A stretch of DNA of 64,000 bases from an uncultured Bacteroidales bacterium (GTDB lineage Bacteria > Bacteroidota > Bacteroidia > Bacteroidales > Bacteroidaceae): contig CACZAN010000018.1 of NCBI GenBank assembly GCA_902779165.1, forward strand, positions 1 to 64,000, in the 5' to 3' direction. Positions 7,657 through 17,122 of this stretch are shown here, one piece after another. The notes beneath the pieces are model-generated. The model worked only from the letters and a program-made list of their open reading frames with translations, had not been told where the DNA came from and made no database searches. Position 1 is the first letter of the stretch. Each line of letters starts with the position of its first letter. The position numbers were made by a program, and so were the translations under genes.

Positions 7657-8988
7657 ATGGTACAAAATTTACCTTTTGAATTAACCGAAGAGAGCATGGA
7701 ACCGACCATGCAGAACAAGAGTGATGCCATGCCCACAGAGGCTGTTGCGACTAACCCTATCCCTCTCGGCCAGACCTTAGATGCCGGACAGCAGATGGAG
7801 GAAAGCCCTGTAGAGGAAGATGGAGGCGATGCCGAGGATTTCCGTATGCTTCAGCAGTTTCTCTCAGAGCGCTATGAACTGCGCAACAACGTGGTTGCCG
7901 GACGTTTGGAGTTCCGGCTGCGCGATGGAAGAAATGCTCCCTTCCGCCAGTTGACCATCGAGGCCGAGAACTCCATGATTATCCAGGCGAAACTGGCATT
8001 AGGAGACGTCAAAGGCTTGAAGGCAAACCTCACGATGCTGCTGCATTCGGAAGAAATAGAGGAGTACGATCCTGTAAGTGCGTACCTCTCTAACCTACCC
8101 CACTGGGACGGACAAAATCGTGTGGCAGAGCTGTTTGGACGCTTGCCTGGTATCTCCAGCGAGAACATCCTCAGATGTTCTGTATGGATGCGATCAGCGG
8201 TGGCCCATTGGCTGAAGATGGACCTCCTGCACGGCAACGACACCGTCCCCACCCTGATTGGCGATCAGGGATGCGGTAAGACCGTTTTCTGCAGACGCCT
8301 GCTGCCGCCGGTCCTGCAAGGCTATTTCCTCGACAGGATAAATCTCTCGAACAAATTCGACAAAGATATGGCGTTGACGAACAACATGATTGTGGTGCTC
8401 GATGAGTTTGACCAGTACACAACGAGCCAGCAGGCTTCGTTGAAGCAGGCCATCTCGCGCAGCACCGTGAATGCCCGACCGATCTACAAGGGCACTCAGG
8501 TGGTGAGGCACCGCTATGCCTCGTTCCTGGCTACGACCAACAACCAGCACCCGCTGAATGACCCCACCGGTTCCCGTCGTTACATCTGCATCCGAATTAC
8601 GCCTGGCGCCATTATCGACAACGACTCTTCCATCGACTACGACCAGCTCTATGCCCAACTTGTGGAGGAAGTGTGTGTGAAGAAGATGAAATATTGGTTC
8701 GATGCGGAAGAGACGCACCAGCTGCAGATCGACAATGTTCCCTTCAATAGGGAGGTCAGCATCGACGAGATGGTGGATGCCTGTTTCCAGAAACCATCGA
8801 ACGGAGAACAGGCGAAGGAATATTCGATGAACGAGATTGTGGAACTCGTGGTGATGCGTTATCCTCATCTGAAGTGTAACCAGTCCTTGAAGATGCGACT
8901 GGGTAGTGCTCTGAGAAAACATGGTTTCGCACTCCGACATCACAACACGGGTAATTCTTATGTTCTCGTTCCGAAGAAGGCTGCTTAG
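7657..8988 (+). CDS. VapE-family P-loop ATPase (SF3-helicase-like), stand-alone
   Basis: 443 residues. A low-complexity acidic N-terminus (about 1-60) precedes a VapE-type NTPase: Walker A GDQGCGKT (202-209), Walker B VVLDEFD (246-252), sensor-like ATTNN (292-296) with following RR (307-308), then a DUF3874-like C-terminal segment (about 330-400) and a winged-helix-like tail. VapE proteins normally act in replication of phages and mobile islands alongside a primase. Here there is no primase, integrase or Rep gene, so it is a solitary domesticated or stranded gene. It has its own promoter and a bidirectional terminator. Ribosomal start chosen at the only ATG near the promoter. Confidence 0.85.
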   Translation: MVQNLPFELTEESMEPTMQNKSDAMPTEAVATNPIPLGQTLDAGQQMEESPVEEDGGDAEDFRMLQQFLSERYELRNNVVAGRLEFRLRDGRNAPFRQLTIEAENSMIIQAKLALGDVKGLKANLTMLLHSEEIEEYDPVSAYLSNLPHWDGQNRVAELFGRLPGISSENILRCSVWMRSAVAHWLKMDLLHGNDTVPTLIGDQGCGKTVFCRRLLPPVLQGYFLDRINLSNKFDKDMALTNNMIVVLDEFDQYTTSQQASLKQAISRSTVNARPIYKGTQVVRHRYASFLATTNNQHPLNDPTGSRRYICIRITPGAIIDNDSSIDYDQLYAQLVEEVCVKKMKYWFDAEETHQLQIDNVPFNREVSIDEMVDACFQKPSNGEQAKEYSMNEIVELVVMRYPHLKCNQSLKMRLGSALRKHGFALRHHNTGNSYVLVPKKAA

Positions 8989-9074
8989 GGCGAAGAGTGA
9001 ACATAAAAATACAGAAAGCAAGGAATTTTAACACTTGATTTCTGGTTGGACGTTTCATTCTAACAGAAAAAGTA

Positions 9075-9114
9075 AGCCCAAAGCGCTCGATATGAGGGCT
9101 TTGGGCTCTTTTTT
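9075..9114. terminator. Bidirectional intrinsic terminator between vapE-like gene and deoC
   Basis: Stem AGCCCAAAGC (9075-9084) pairs with GCTTTGGGCT (9098-9107), followed by CTTTTTT on the plus strand. On the minus strand the hairpin is followed by TACTTTTTC, so it can also end deoC transcripts. The flanking genes converge. Confidence 0.8.
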
Positions 9115-9117
9115 CGC

Positions 9118-9179
9118 CTCTGAGAATCGCTTAAAATCTACTTTTCGTCCACGAGGACGCAAATTCTGGATTCTCAGAG
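9118..9179. repeat. Nested inverted repeat of unknown function
   Basis: CTCTGAGAATC (9118-9128) is perfectly complementary to GATTCTCAGAG (9169-9179), and between them CGTCC-ACGA-GGACG (9146-9159) forms an inner hairpin. No T-run follows on either strand, so it is not a classical terminator. Confidence 0.5.
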
Positions 9180-9208
9180 CGTGAATTTCAAGAAAGATTT
9201 CTCATTTC

Positions 9209-10096
9209 TCAAAAGAACTTCGTTTCCTGACCGACGACTTCCGAGAGAAGGAGGTTGGCGAGACGGGAGGTGCCGAGACGAAGCCATTGGTTGGTTAGCC
9301 ATTGTTCGCCGAGTACTTCCTTGACGATGGTGTAGTAGACGAGTGCATCGTGAACGGTGTTCAGACCGCCGGCAGGTTTGAAGCCGATCTGGATGCCGGT
9401 CTTCTCGTAGTACTCCTTGATGGCCTGACACATCACGTATGCGGCTTCGGGTGTGGCGGCAGGTTTCTCTTTGCCGGTGGAAGTCTTGATGTAGTCGGCT
9501 CCAGCATACATCGAAAGAATGGAGGCGCGCTTGATGTCGGAGCAAGAGGGTAGGAGACCGGTCTCGAGAATGACCTTCATCTTGCGAGCACCGCAAACGG
9601 CCTTCAATTCGCTGATTTCATCGCATAATGTCTCATAGTCGCCGCTCAAGTATTTACCCACGCTCATGACGATATCAATCTCAGTTGCACCGTCTTTAAG
9701 CGCCAAGGCTGTTTCTGCTACTTTAACCTCTAAAACGGCCTGTGAGCTCGGAAAACTACCGCTGACGCACGCTACCTCTACACCTTCGACTTCAAGGCTC
9801 TGAGAGACAATCTGCGCGAAACACGGGTATACACAGATGGTTGCAACGTGCGGCAGGTCGGGATATGCGTCCTCAAACTTGTTGACTTTCTCCGTGAAGG
9901 CCAGCACGCTCTCTTCGGAGTCGGTGGTCTTCAGGGTGGTCAGTTCCACGCTGCCCATGAGGAATTTCTTCACTTCAACGGTGTCGTTCTCCGGCACTTT
10001 CTTCTCGATGATGTACTTCACGGCGGCTGCCACTTCGGCATCGCTGATGTTGCAGTTGTACTGCGACAATGCTTGTTCGTACTTGTTCTGTTCCAT
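9209..10096 (-). CDS. deoC: Deoxyribose-phosphate aldolase
   Basis: 295 residues, a TIM-barrel class I aldolase that converts 2-deoxyribose-5-phosphate to glyceraldehyde-3-phosphate and acetaldehyde in deoxynucleoside catabolism. The Schiff-base lysine is in DYIKTSTGK (about Lys204), the second active-site lysine in GFKPAGG (about Lys239), and the catalytic Asp in TEIDIVMS. The protein is somewhat longer than the 220-260 residues usual for the family because of an N-terminal extension of about 40 residues. ATG at 10096. It follows the DUF4038 gene in the same direction and is ended by the hairpins at 9075-9179. Confidence 0.95.
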   Translation of the reverse strand: MEQNKYEQALSQYNCNISDAEVAAAVKYIIEKKVPENDTVEVKKFLMGSVELTTLKTTDSEESVLAFTEKVNKFEDAYPDLPHVATICVYPCFAQIVSQSLEVEGVEVACVSGSFPSSQAVLEVKVAETALALKDGATEIDIVMSVGKYLSGDYETLCDEISELKAVCGARKMKVILETGLLPSCSDIKRASILSMYAGADYIKTSTGKEKPAATPEAAYVMCQAIKEYYEKTGIQIGFKPAGGLNTVHDALVYYTIVKEVLGEQWLTNQWLRLGTSRLANLLLSEVVGQETKFF

Positions 10097-10181
10097 GTTG
10101 ATATTTAATGATTTAATGATTAAAGGTCTTATAGACTTTGTAACCTTTAGAGATTTGAGGATGTACTATAGTTTTGTTCGG

Positions 10182-11612
10182 TCAGTTCTTATATTCTTTG
10201 CTTCCTGGTTTAGGATATCCCTTGGATGCATCGTCAATCACGAGAATCCAGTCGAGTTGTTCGCCTGGGGTAGGGGAGAGGAAGGTTTTCTGACCTTCAT
10301 TCCTGAACTTTCCGATGTTCGCTGCTTTTCCTGTTCTGGGATTAAACCACCAGGCTTTCAGGTTTTTACCTCGTATGTAGGAGGTACGTACACTGAAGGC
10401 TCTCCCCACGGGTACGTACACAAGAATATAGGTACTATCGGTGTCGGCTGTAGCCACGAACCGATATTCACCGCGACCCGGTACTGCCGTGTTTACTTCA
10501 TGGGGAATAAGCACTTGGTCAGTGGCTGGTATGCGTGTGAAGTAAGGGCGTGAGAGGAGTAGGCGTTTGGCATGAACCATCTGGCTTGAACCTGGTTGGT
10601 GGATGGCGTCTTGCCAGTCCATGAGCGGCACGTTGATGGGGCTGCGTTTCTTGTGGTCGTACATCTGCCAGATGCTGTGATGACCATAGGTGTGACCGCA
10701 AGCACCCCAGAAGAGGTCCCAGTACAGGGCTCGTCGGCAGTCGGCAGCTACGCTATGCCCACGTTCGTTGGGGTTGAAGGCGAGTGGATGGTCTTCGTAG
10801 ACAGGCTCTCCGTCCAGCACGGGCTTGACAGGCTCGCGTTGATAGTCCTCGTAGGTCTTGCTATAGAGGAACCAGTGGTTGTTGTGCCCATTCTGTCGCA
10901 TGTTGAAATCCAGCCATTTATCTGCATGGTAGAAGTCTGCTGAACTGGATCCTCCCGTGGGGTGATAGGTGATGAGATGTTTGCCACCGTCGCCTTCACG
11001 TAAGCCTTTGGCCATCGCACGGATTATAGCTTTATCACGGTCGCTATCGGAGTTACGGTCGCCTCCGAGGATCCAGATGAGGTTGGCATTCTTGTAGCGA
11101 CTGGCCAGCCAGCGGCCATAGATTTCTGCGTTTTTGGGGTCAAAGACAGGTCGGTCGCCATCGTGCCAGTAGCGTCCCCATGTAGGCAGCATACCTATAG
11201 TTAGTCCTAATCTATTCGCTTCATGAACAATGAAATCTACTTGATCCCAATAGTCATTTTCGGGGCCGTCGGCTACTGCTGGCCTGGTCGGATTTTGATT
11301 TTCGAAAGGTAAGTGTCCGTAAGCATTCGGTGTACTGATTCCATCTAACTCTGATATGGCTACAGCCTGAATGACCGTGAATCCTTTCTTCGCGCGATCC
11401 TCTATATACAGCTTGGCTTCGCCTTGGTCGAGTCGGTGGAAAAGTTCCCAGGCTGTGTCGCCCAAATAAAAGAATGGTTTGCCTCCTTGATGAGTCAGAA
11501 AACGTTGGTTTTCAGATACTTCAATGTGGTCAATAGGAACATCGCCCGATGCCTTGATGGAATCAAGCCACATCAGCGCAAAGCAACTGAGGAGTAGCGA
11601 TCTCACGTTCAT
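10182..11612 (-). CDS. Secreted DUF4038-type glycoside hydrolase (GH140-like)
   Basis: 476 residues with an N-terminal signal peptide (about 1-22, [16 protein letters not shown]). The barrel begins with the DUF4038 signature [18 protein letters not shown] and contains [10 protein letters not shown] and [10 protein letters not shown], the acidic strand ends that carry the catalytic residues of this clan; a small C-terminal beta domain (about 385-470) follows. GH140 members cleave apiose in rhamnogalacturonan II, but other DUF4038 proteins differ, so substrate is open. It begins 3 bp after the dtd stop, an odd companion for a run of nucleic-acid housekeeping genes (mnmG-apt-uvrC-dtd). Confidence 0.8.
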   Translation of the reverse strand: MNVRSLLLSCFALMWLDSIKASGDVPIDHIEVSENQRFLTHQGGKPFFYLGDTAWELFHRLDQGEAKLYIEDRAKKGFTVIQAVAISELDGISTPNAYGHLPFENQNPTRPAVADGPENDYWDQVDFIVHEANRLGLTIGMLPTWGRYWHDGDRPVFDPKNAEIYGRWLASRYKNANLIWILGGDRNSDSDRDKAIIRAMAKGLREGDGGKHLITYHPTGGSSSADFYHADKWLDFNMRQNGHNNHWFLYSKTYEDYQREPVKPVLDGEPVYEDHPLAFNPNERGHSVAADCRRALYWDLFWGACGHTYGHHSIWQMYDHKKRSPINVPLMDWQDAIHQPGSSQMVHAKRLLLSRPYFTRIPATDQVLIPHEVNTAVPGRGEYRFVATADTDSTYILVYVPVGRAFSVRTSYIRGKNLKAWWFNPRTGKAANIGKFRNEGQKTFLSPTPGEQLDWILVIDDASKGYPKPGSKEYKN

Positions 11613-11615
11613 TTT

Positions 11616-12092
11616 TTATTCCTTGTTATGGGTGTCCATCAGGATGGTTACAGGTCCGTCGTTGCAGAGTGTCACCTTCATGTCTGCGCCAAATTCGCCA
11701 TGTCCTACTGGGCGTCCTATTGCTTCTGAAAGCCTTTGGACGAAAGCCTCGTAGAGGGGAATGCTGATGTTGTGGGTGGCTGCACGTAGCCAGGAGGGAC
11801 GGTTGCCTTTCTTGTAGGAGGCGAAGAGCGTGAACTGGCTGACAACAATGATGTTGCCGTCGGCTCCTTCATGTTCTCCTGCAATGTCCAAAATGCTGCG
11901 GTTCATGACTCCGTTTTCGTCGTCGAAGACGCGTAGGGCAGCTACTTTTCGCACCAGCCAATCCACGTCCTCGAGGGTGTCTGTAGCCTCGATTCCGAGT
12001 AGAATAAGGTAGCCCAGTCCATGGAACTCTGCGTTCACGCGACCTCTTATTTCGACGTTAGCACCTTTGGCTCTTTGGATTACTATTCGCAT
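11616..12092 (-). CDS. dtd: D-aminoacyl-tRNA deacylase
   Basis: 158 residues. Hydrolyses D-amino acids (and glycine mischarged on tRNA-Ala) from tRNA in the cytoplasm. Both family motifs are present: SQFTLFA (about 85-91) and the cross-subunit NDGPVT (about 144-149). Two bases separate it from the uvrC stop, so the genes are translationally close. Typical family length is about 145-150. Confidence 0.95.
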   Translation of the reverse strand: MRIVIQRAKGANVEIRGRVNAEFHGLGYLILLGIEATDTLEDVDWLVRKVAALRVFDDENGVMNRSILDIAGEHEGADGNIIVVSQFTLFASYKKGNRPSWLRAATHNISIPLYEAFVQRLSEAIGRPVGHGEFGADMKVTLCNDGPVTILMDTHNKE

Positions 12093-12094
12093 AA

Positions 12095-13912
12095 TTAAAG
12101 GCTTCTTTTTATAGCTTTTGCTTTAGCTTCTCCGACCACTTTTGCCAGTTCTTCTTCGCTGGCTTCGCGGATACGTTTTACGCTCTTGAATGCTTTCAGC
12201 AGGGTTTGTTTTGTCTTAGGTCCTACACCGGGAATAGTGTCTAATTCTGACCTCAATTGGCTCTTGCTGCGTTTGTCCCGATGGAAGGAAATAGCGTAGC
12301 GATGTACCTCATCCTGTATTTGTGTCAACAGGCGGAAGAGAGCACTGTCTTGTTTCAGTCCTATGGTCATTGGAGGGTTACCATACAATAGTTCGTGGGT
12401 GCGATGGCGGTCGTCTTTTGCAAGTCCGGCAATGGGAATCTGGAGCCCTAATTCATCTTCTACTACGGTTCGCACAACACTCATTTGACCCGCACCACCA
12501 TCCGTAATGATGAGGTCGGGTAGGGGAGTGCCTTCTTCCATCATTCGGCTATATCGACGTCTGACAACCTCCTGCATGGAGGCATAATCATCTGGTCCAA
12601 CTACCGTCTTGATATTGTATTTTCGGTAGTCTGCTTTACTTGGTTTGCATTTCTTGAATACCACGCATCCTGCTACGGCATCTGTTCCTGATATGTTCGA
12701 GTTATCGAAGCATTCTATCTGGTAGGGTAGGGTAGGGAGCTTCAAGTGATCCTGTATTTCCTTCATCAGCCTGACGGCTTTTTGCTCGGGATTCAGTTTG
12801 TCTTGTTGCTTGAGCCTATCTAATTTATATTGTCTGACATTGAGTTCGGATAACGCCAAAAGTTGTCTTTTATCTCCACGCATAGGTACCGTGATTTCCA
12901 CATTGTTAAGTGGTAGTTCCACGGGGAACGGTAGTACGATTTCCTTCGCCTCTGAGCCCCATCGGTCACGCATGTCCATAATACCACGAACCATTAACTC
13001 TTCTTTCGATTCGTCGAGTTTCTTCTTATATTCGAATGTGAAGGCTTGGTTGATGGCGCCTTCAACGACGTGTAGGTAATTGATGTAGGCCACTGGTCCA
13101 TCATCATCGATGGAAAAAACGTCGATGTTATGACTTGAAGACGTGATGACCTGACTCTTTTCCTGATGTGCTGTAATGAGGTCGTAGCGCCGTTTGACTA
13201 CTTGTGCTTCTTCAAATTTCATTTCCGATGCCAGCTGTTGCATGGTTGTCAGCATTTCACGACGCAATGCTGCAGTATCTCCTTTCAAAATTCTTATAGA
13301 AGCATCAATATATTGCATGTATTCTTCATGACTTTGGTATCCCACACAAGGTCCAAGGCAGTTCTTCATGTGGTATTCCAAGCAAAGTTTGTATTTTCCT
13401 GATTCTACCCCTTCTTTGCTCATGGGTTGATGGCATCGACGGATAGGATAAAGGTTCTTGAAGAGTTCAAGCAATCCATTGATCGTTGGAATATGGCTAT
13501 ATGGCCCAAAATAATATGCTCCTTTACGGTCAATGTGCCGCGTTTTGAAAATTCGAGGCAGGTATTCTTTGGTGACTGCAATACTGGGATACGATTTACC
13601 GTCCTTCAGTAAGACATTGTAGCGAGGCTGGAACTGTTTGATGAGTTGGTTCTCGAGCAGTAATGCTTCGGCTTCTGTCTTGACGATGGTATAGGTGATA
13701 TCATATATCTTACTCACAAGTACCTTTGTCTTGAAGCGATCTACCTCTGTATGAAAATAGGAAGAGCAACGCGCTTTGAGATTCTTGGCTTTGCCAACGT
13801 ATATAATAGTACCATTTTCATCGTAGTACTGATAGCTGCCAGGCTTTTCTGGCATGTTGAGCACGATAGCTTTGAGACGCTCTATACGTTGTTTGTTCTC
13901 TTCCTTGGTCAT
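12095..13912 (-). CDS. uvrC: Excinuclease ABC subunit C
   Basis: 605 residues, the usual UvrC length. It makes the two incisions in nucleotide excision repair with UvrB. Order of domains: GIY-YIG nuclease (about 17-95, GSYQYYDENGTIIYVGKAKN), Cys-rich linker, UVR segment that contacts UvrB (about 205-240), RNase H-like endonuclease domain, and a tandem HhH at the C-terminus (DTIPGVGPKTKQTLLKAF). ATG at 13912, 23 bp below the apt stop. Confidence 0.96.
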   Translation of the reverse strand: MTKEENKQRIERLKAIVLNMPEKPGSYQYYDENGTIIYVGKAKNLKARCSSYFHTEVDRFKTKVLVSKIYDITYTIVKTEAEALLLENQLIKQFQPRYNVLLKDGKSYPSIAVTKEYLPRIFKTRHIDRKGAYYFGPYSHIPTINGLLELFKNLYPIRRCHQPMSKEGVESGKYKLCLEYHMKNCLGPCVGYQSHEEYMQYIDASIRILKGDTAALRREMLTTMQQLASEMKFEEAQVVKRRYDLITAHQEKSQVITSSSHNIDVFSIDDDGPVAYINYLHVVEGAINQAFTFEYKKKLDESKEELMVRGIMDMRDRWGSEAKEIVLPFPVELPLNNVEITVPMRGDKRQLLALSELNVRQYKLDRLKQQDKLNPEQKAVRLMKEIQDHLKLPTLPYQIECFDNSNISGTDAVAGCVVFKKCKPSKADYRKYNIKTVVGPDDYASMQEVVRRRYSRMMEEGTPLPDLIITDGGAGQMSVVRTVVEDELGLQIPIAGLAKDDRHRTHELLYGNPPMTIGLKQDSALFRLLTQIQDEVHRYAISFHRDKRSKSQLRSELDTIPGVGPKTKQTLLKAFKSVKRIREASEEELAKVVGEAKAKAIKRSL

Positions 13913-13934
13913 TGTACAAGATGGAACAGGTGGA

Positions 13935-14462
13935 TTATATTGTTACCAATGTGGTGAGGTCTATGCCATCAAAAAGGTCGCGCCCATGAAGACCTTCATC
14001 GGTAATTTCGATGATGAAGTTAATGAATATTTTCTTCGGGTTGAAGTGTTTGACCAGCTTATAGGTGGCCATCGCCGTTCCACCTGTTGCCAGCAAATCA
14101 TCATGGATGAGTACGACGTCGTCTGCATTAATTGAGTCAATATGCATTTCTACTGTATCCACTCCATATTCTTTGGAGAAAGATTCTTTAATTACAGTAG
14201 CGGGCAGCTTTCCTGGTTTGCGTGCTAATACTACGCCGCATCCTAAGCGTGCGGCCAGTGCTCCAGCCATTATAAAACCTCTACTTTCTACGCCGACGAT
14301 TTTGGTTATACCCTTGTCTTTGTATAGTTCATACATCTCGTCGAGCATAATTTTCATGCACTCTGCGCTTTTGTAGAGTGTTGTAACATCACGGAAGTTG
14401 ATACCCTTTTTAGGGAAATCTGGAATACAACGTAGGTTGTCAATTAATACTTGGTTGTTCAT
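13935..14462 (-). CDS. apt: Adenine phosphoribosyltransferase
   Basis: About 175 residues from ATG 14462 (MNNQVLIDNLRCIPDFP). A GTG at 14492 would add ten residues but lies inside the parS-like site and does not match the family N-terminus. The protein joins adenine to PRPP to give AMP. Visible motifs: IPDFPKKGINFRDVT, the adenine-pocket segment ESRGFIMAGALA and the PRPP loop VLIHDDLLATGGTA. It lies between mnmG and uvrC in one orientation. Confidence 0.93.
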   Translation of the reverse strand: MNNQVLIDNLRCIPDFPKKGINFRDVTTLYKSAECMKIMLDEMYELYKDKGITKIVGVESRGFIMAGALAARLGCGVVLARKPGKLPATVIKESFSKEYGVDTVEMHIDSINADDVVLIHDDLLATGGTAMATYKLVKHFNPKKIFINFIIEITDEGLHGRDLFDGIDLTTLVTI

Positions 14463-14485
14463 ATATGTGAATAGTTTAGGTTTTA

Positions 14486-14499
14486 GTTTCACGTGGAAC
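14486..14499. promoter_or_regulatory. parS-like ParB binding site
   Basis: GTTTCACGTGGAAC, whose complement GTTCCACGTGAAAC matches the 14-bp core of the bacterial parS consensus TGTTNCACGTGAAACA at every specified base. It sits in the 37-bp gap between mnmG and apt. ParB loads here for chromosome segregation; parS sites usually cluster near the origin, and mnmG (gidA) is a common origin neighbour. No parA/parB is in the window. Confidence 0.7.
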
Positions 14500-16425
14500 T
14501 TATCTTCCTAATAGCACCAATAGGACGTTAATGTCAGAGGGAGAGACACCGGGAATTCTTGAGGCTTGAGCCAATGTTTCAGGATCATGTCGAAGCAGCT
14601 TCTGACGTCCTTCGGTGGATATAGACTGAAGGGTGGAATAGTCGAAACGTCCGCGGATACGGATATTCTCTAACCGATGCATCTTCTCGGCTTGTTCCAC
14701 TTCGCGCATGATGTAGCCTTGATACTTTATTAGTATCTCAGCCTCTTCGATGATTTCTGCACTTCTTTCCTGTATGGTTCCGATTATTTCACGTAGTCGG
14801 GGTAGGGCAGGGGAGAGATTATCGATGGTCAACTGAGGTCGTCCGAGCAGTTCCATTAGCTTGCAACCCCGCGTAAGAGGAGCAGTACCGAGTTGTTCGA
14901 GGAGGCTGTTGACATCCTTCATCTTCACGGAATATTCCTCCGCAAAGCGGATGATTCGTTCTACTTCTTCTTTCTTTTTTAAATAATGCTGCAGTCGCTG
15001 GTTGGTGGCTACACCCATGCGATGTCCGAGTTCTGTGAGGCGGGCATCTGCATTGTCCTGGCGTAGCAGGATACGGTATTCTGCGCGTGAGGTGAACATC
15101 CTATAGGGTTCGTCTACACCTTTACAAACGAGGTCATCAATGAGTACGCCTATGTATGCCTCATCCCGCTGGAGTACCAGCGGTTCCTGGCCGGTACAAT
15201 TCCTGGCTGCATTGATTCCTGCCAGAATTCCCTGTCCTGCAGCTTCCTCATAGCCTGTGGTTCCATTGACTTGTCCTGCAAGATAGAGTCCGCTGACAAC
15301 GCGTGATTCTAATGAGTGATGTAGCTGTGTGGGATCGAAGAAATCGTATTCGATGGCATAGCCTGGACGATAGATTTCGAGGTTTCGGAAGGCTGGAATA
15401 AGCCTCAAAGCCTCTATCTGGACATCTATGGGTAGTGATGAAGAGAAGCCATTGAGGTAGTATTCATTGGTGTTCGTACCCTCCGGTTCGAGGAATAGCT
15501 GGTGCTGATCCTTGTCCGGGAACGTTACCAGCTTAGTCTCTATGCTGGGGCAGTAACGCGGCCCTATGCTTTGTATCTGGCCGTTATAAAGCGGAGAATC
15601 GGGCAGCCCTTGGCGTAGACGCTCGTGAACAGCCTCGTTGGTATATGTTATCCAACAAGGGAGTTGGGAGAGCTTAGAAGGCTTTTTTGACGCCAAATTC
15701 GGTGTCTCTGCGCTTGGGAAGTAGGAGAAGGTGCGTCCGTCGGTATCGCCCGGCTGTTCGGTCATAAGTGAGAAGTCCACACTACGGGCGTCTATGCGTA
15801 CAGGGGTGCCAGTCTTCATCCGTGCGACTCGTAATCCATGTTGTGATATACTTTCTGCCAATTCCAAAGATGGAGGTTCTGCACAACGACCACCAGGCAA
15901 TTTCACGTGTCCAATGTGCATCAGACCATTTAGGAATGTGCCTGCTGTGAGGATGATACTCTTGGCTCGGAAGTTTATGCCGAGATAGGTTTCAACACCT
16001 GTGGCAACGACTCCCCGCGTTCCTTCCGAGGATGTTATGAGCCGACGCACCTGATCCTGCCAAATATGTAGGTTGGGTGTGTTCTCCAAAATATCTCGCC
16101 ATGCCCAGATGAATTTCGCGCGGTCGCATTGTGCACGCGGACTCCACATCGCAGGGCCCTTAGAGCGATTGAGCATGCGAAACTGAATGGAGGTTCGGTC
16201 TGTTACCCAGCCCATAGCGCCTCCAAGCGAGTCTATTTCTCTGACTATCTGTCCTTTAGCTATTCCGCCGACAGCGGGATTGCACGACATTTGCGCTATC
16301 TTGTTCATATCCATTGTGATGAGCAATGTGCGCGCGCCAATGCATGCGGCAGCATGTGCAGCCTCACATCCAGCGTGACCTGCGCCAATCACAATGACGT
16401 CGTAATTCAGTTCCAAGCTTTTCAC
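14500..16425 (-). CDS. mnmG: tRNA uridine-5-carboxymethylaminomethyl modification enzyme MnmG (GidA)
   Basis: 641 residues. With MnmE it installs the cmnm5 group on wobble U34 of several tRNAs. The FAD-binding dinucleotide motif GAGHAGCEAA is at the N-terminus; the family signatures GPRYCPSIETK and GQVNGTTGYEEAAGQG are present, and the C-terminal helical tRNA/MnmE domain is complete. The start at 16425 is GTG, needed to keep the FAD strand. A weak -7-like TATCTTCG lies 22-29 bp upstream. The 114 bp up to queH contain no gene. Confidence 0.96.
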   Translation of the reverse strand: MKSLELNYDVIVIGAGHAGCEAAHAAACIGARTLLITMDMNKIAQMSCNPAVGGIAKGQIVREIDSLGGAMGWVTDRTSIQFRMLNRSKGPAMWSPRAQCDRAKFIWAWRDILENTPNLHIWQDQVRRLITSSEGTRGVVATGVETYLGINFRAKSIILTAGTFLNGLMHIGHVKLPGGRCAEPPSLELAESISQHGLRVARMKTGTPVRIDARSVDFSLMTEQPGDTDGRTFSYFPSAETPNLASKKPSKLSQLPCWITYTNEAVHERLRQGLPDSPLYNGQIQSIGPRYCPSIETKLVTFPDKDQHQLFLEPEGTNTNEYYLNGFSSSLPIDVQIEALRLIPAFRNLEIYRPGYAIEYDFFDPTQLHHSLESRVVSGLYLAGQVNGTTGYEEAAGQGILAGINAARNCTGQEPLVLQRDEAYIGVLIDDLVCKGVDEPYRMFTSRAEYRILLRQDNADARLTELGHRMGVATNQRLQHYLKKKEEVERIIRFAEEYSVKMKDVNSLLEQLGTAPLTRGCKLMELLGRPQLTIDNLSPALPRLREIIGTIQERSAEIIEEAEILIKYQGYIMREVEQAEKMHRLENIRIRGRFDYSTLQSISTEGRQKLLRHDPETLAQASRIPGVSPSDINVLLVLLGR

Positions 16426-16539
16426 TCTTCTTTCAGTTTCACGGCGCGAAGATACATTAAATCCGCGAGAGAAAAAAAAGTTTGTGCAAAAAACTATGCA
16501 AATACTGCTATTTTGGCATCAGAAAAGCCCTAAAATGGC

Positions 16540-17115
16540 CTACTTAGGCATAGAGAACTCACACCCGCAGTAGCGTTGGTTGTAAAAGCCATATTCTTTT
16601 AATAGTTGGTTTCTGCGTTCTTGCAGTCCCCCCTTGCGCCAGTTATGAGCCCAAAAACGAGCTCCTATTACTGCCTGTTCTGCTCTTTTTCCGGCTAACT
16701 CAATCTGGTCAAGTCGTTTCCATCTTGAGGAGGCCAGTGTGGTGGCAAACACGTTGATGCCCAGTTCCACTGCTTTTTCTGCGGCAGTTCTCAACCGTAG
16801 ATCGAAACAACGCTGACAACGAGCACCTCGTTCAGGTTCGTTCTCCAACCCGCAGACCTCGCACAACCAGCTGTCGTGATTCCAATCCTCATCTATCCAG
16901 TTGATTCCCAACGATTCGGCGTGACGTTTGCTTTCAGCCTTACGTATCTCGTATTCTGTCTGGGGAAAAATGTTGGGATTGTAGTAAAAGATGGTTGGCT
17001 GGATATGTGCAGCCAGCATCCATTCTACAATGGCACTGGAACAAGGAGCACAACAGGCGTGAAGCAGTACTTGCTCCACGCCTGCAGGCACTTCTATGCC
17101 GTTTAGGGATTTCAT
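16540..17115 (-). CDS. queH: Epoxyqueuosine reductase QueH
   Basis: 191 residues of the DUF208/QueH family, which performs the last step of queuosine synthesis, reducing epoxyqueuosine in tRNA. Cysteine motifs expected for its iron-sulfur site and metal are visible: HACCAPCSSA (about 19-28), CEVCG (about 85-89), CQRC and the terminal RYCGCEFS. QueH replaces QueG in many anaerobes. The stop of ftsZ lies only 8 bp upstream of the ATG at 17115, so it is probably read from the dcw transcript. Confidence 0.92.
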   Translation of the reverse strand: MKSLNGIEVPAGVEQVLLHACCAPCSSAIVEWMLAAHIQPTIFYYNPNIFPQTEYEIRKAESKRHAESLGINWIDEDWNHDSWLCEVCGLENEPERGARCQRCFDLRLRTAAEKAVELGINVFATTLASSRWKRLDQIELAGKRAEQAVIGARFWAHNWRKGGLQERRNQLLKEYGFYNQRYCGCEFSMPK

Positions 17116-17122
17116 TATAAAA

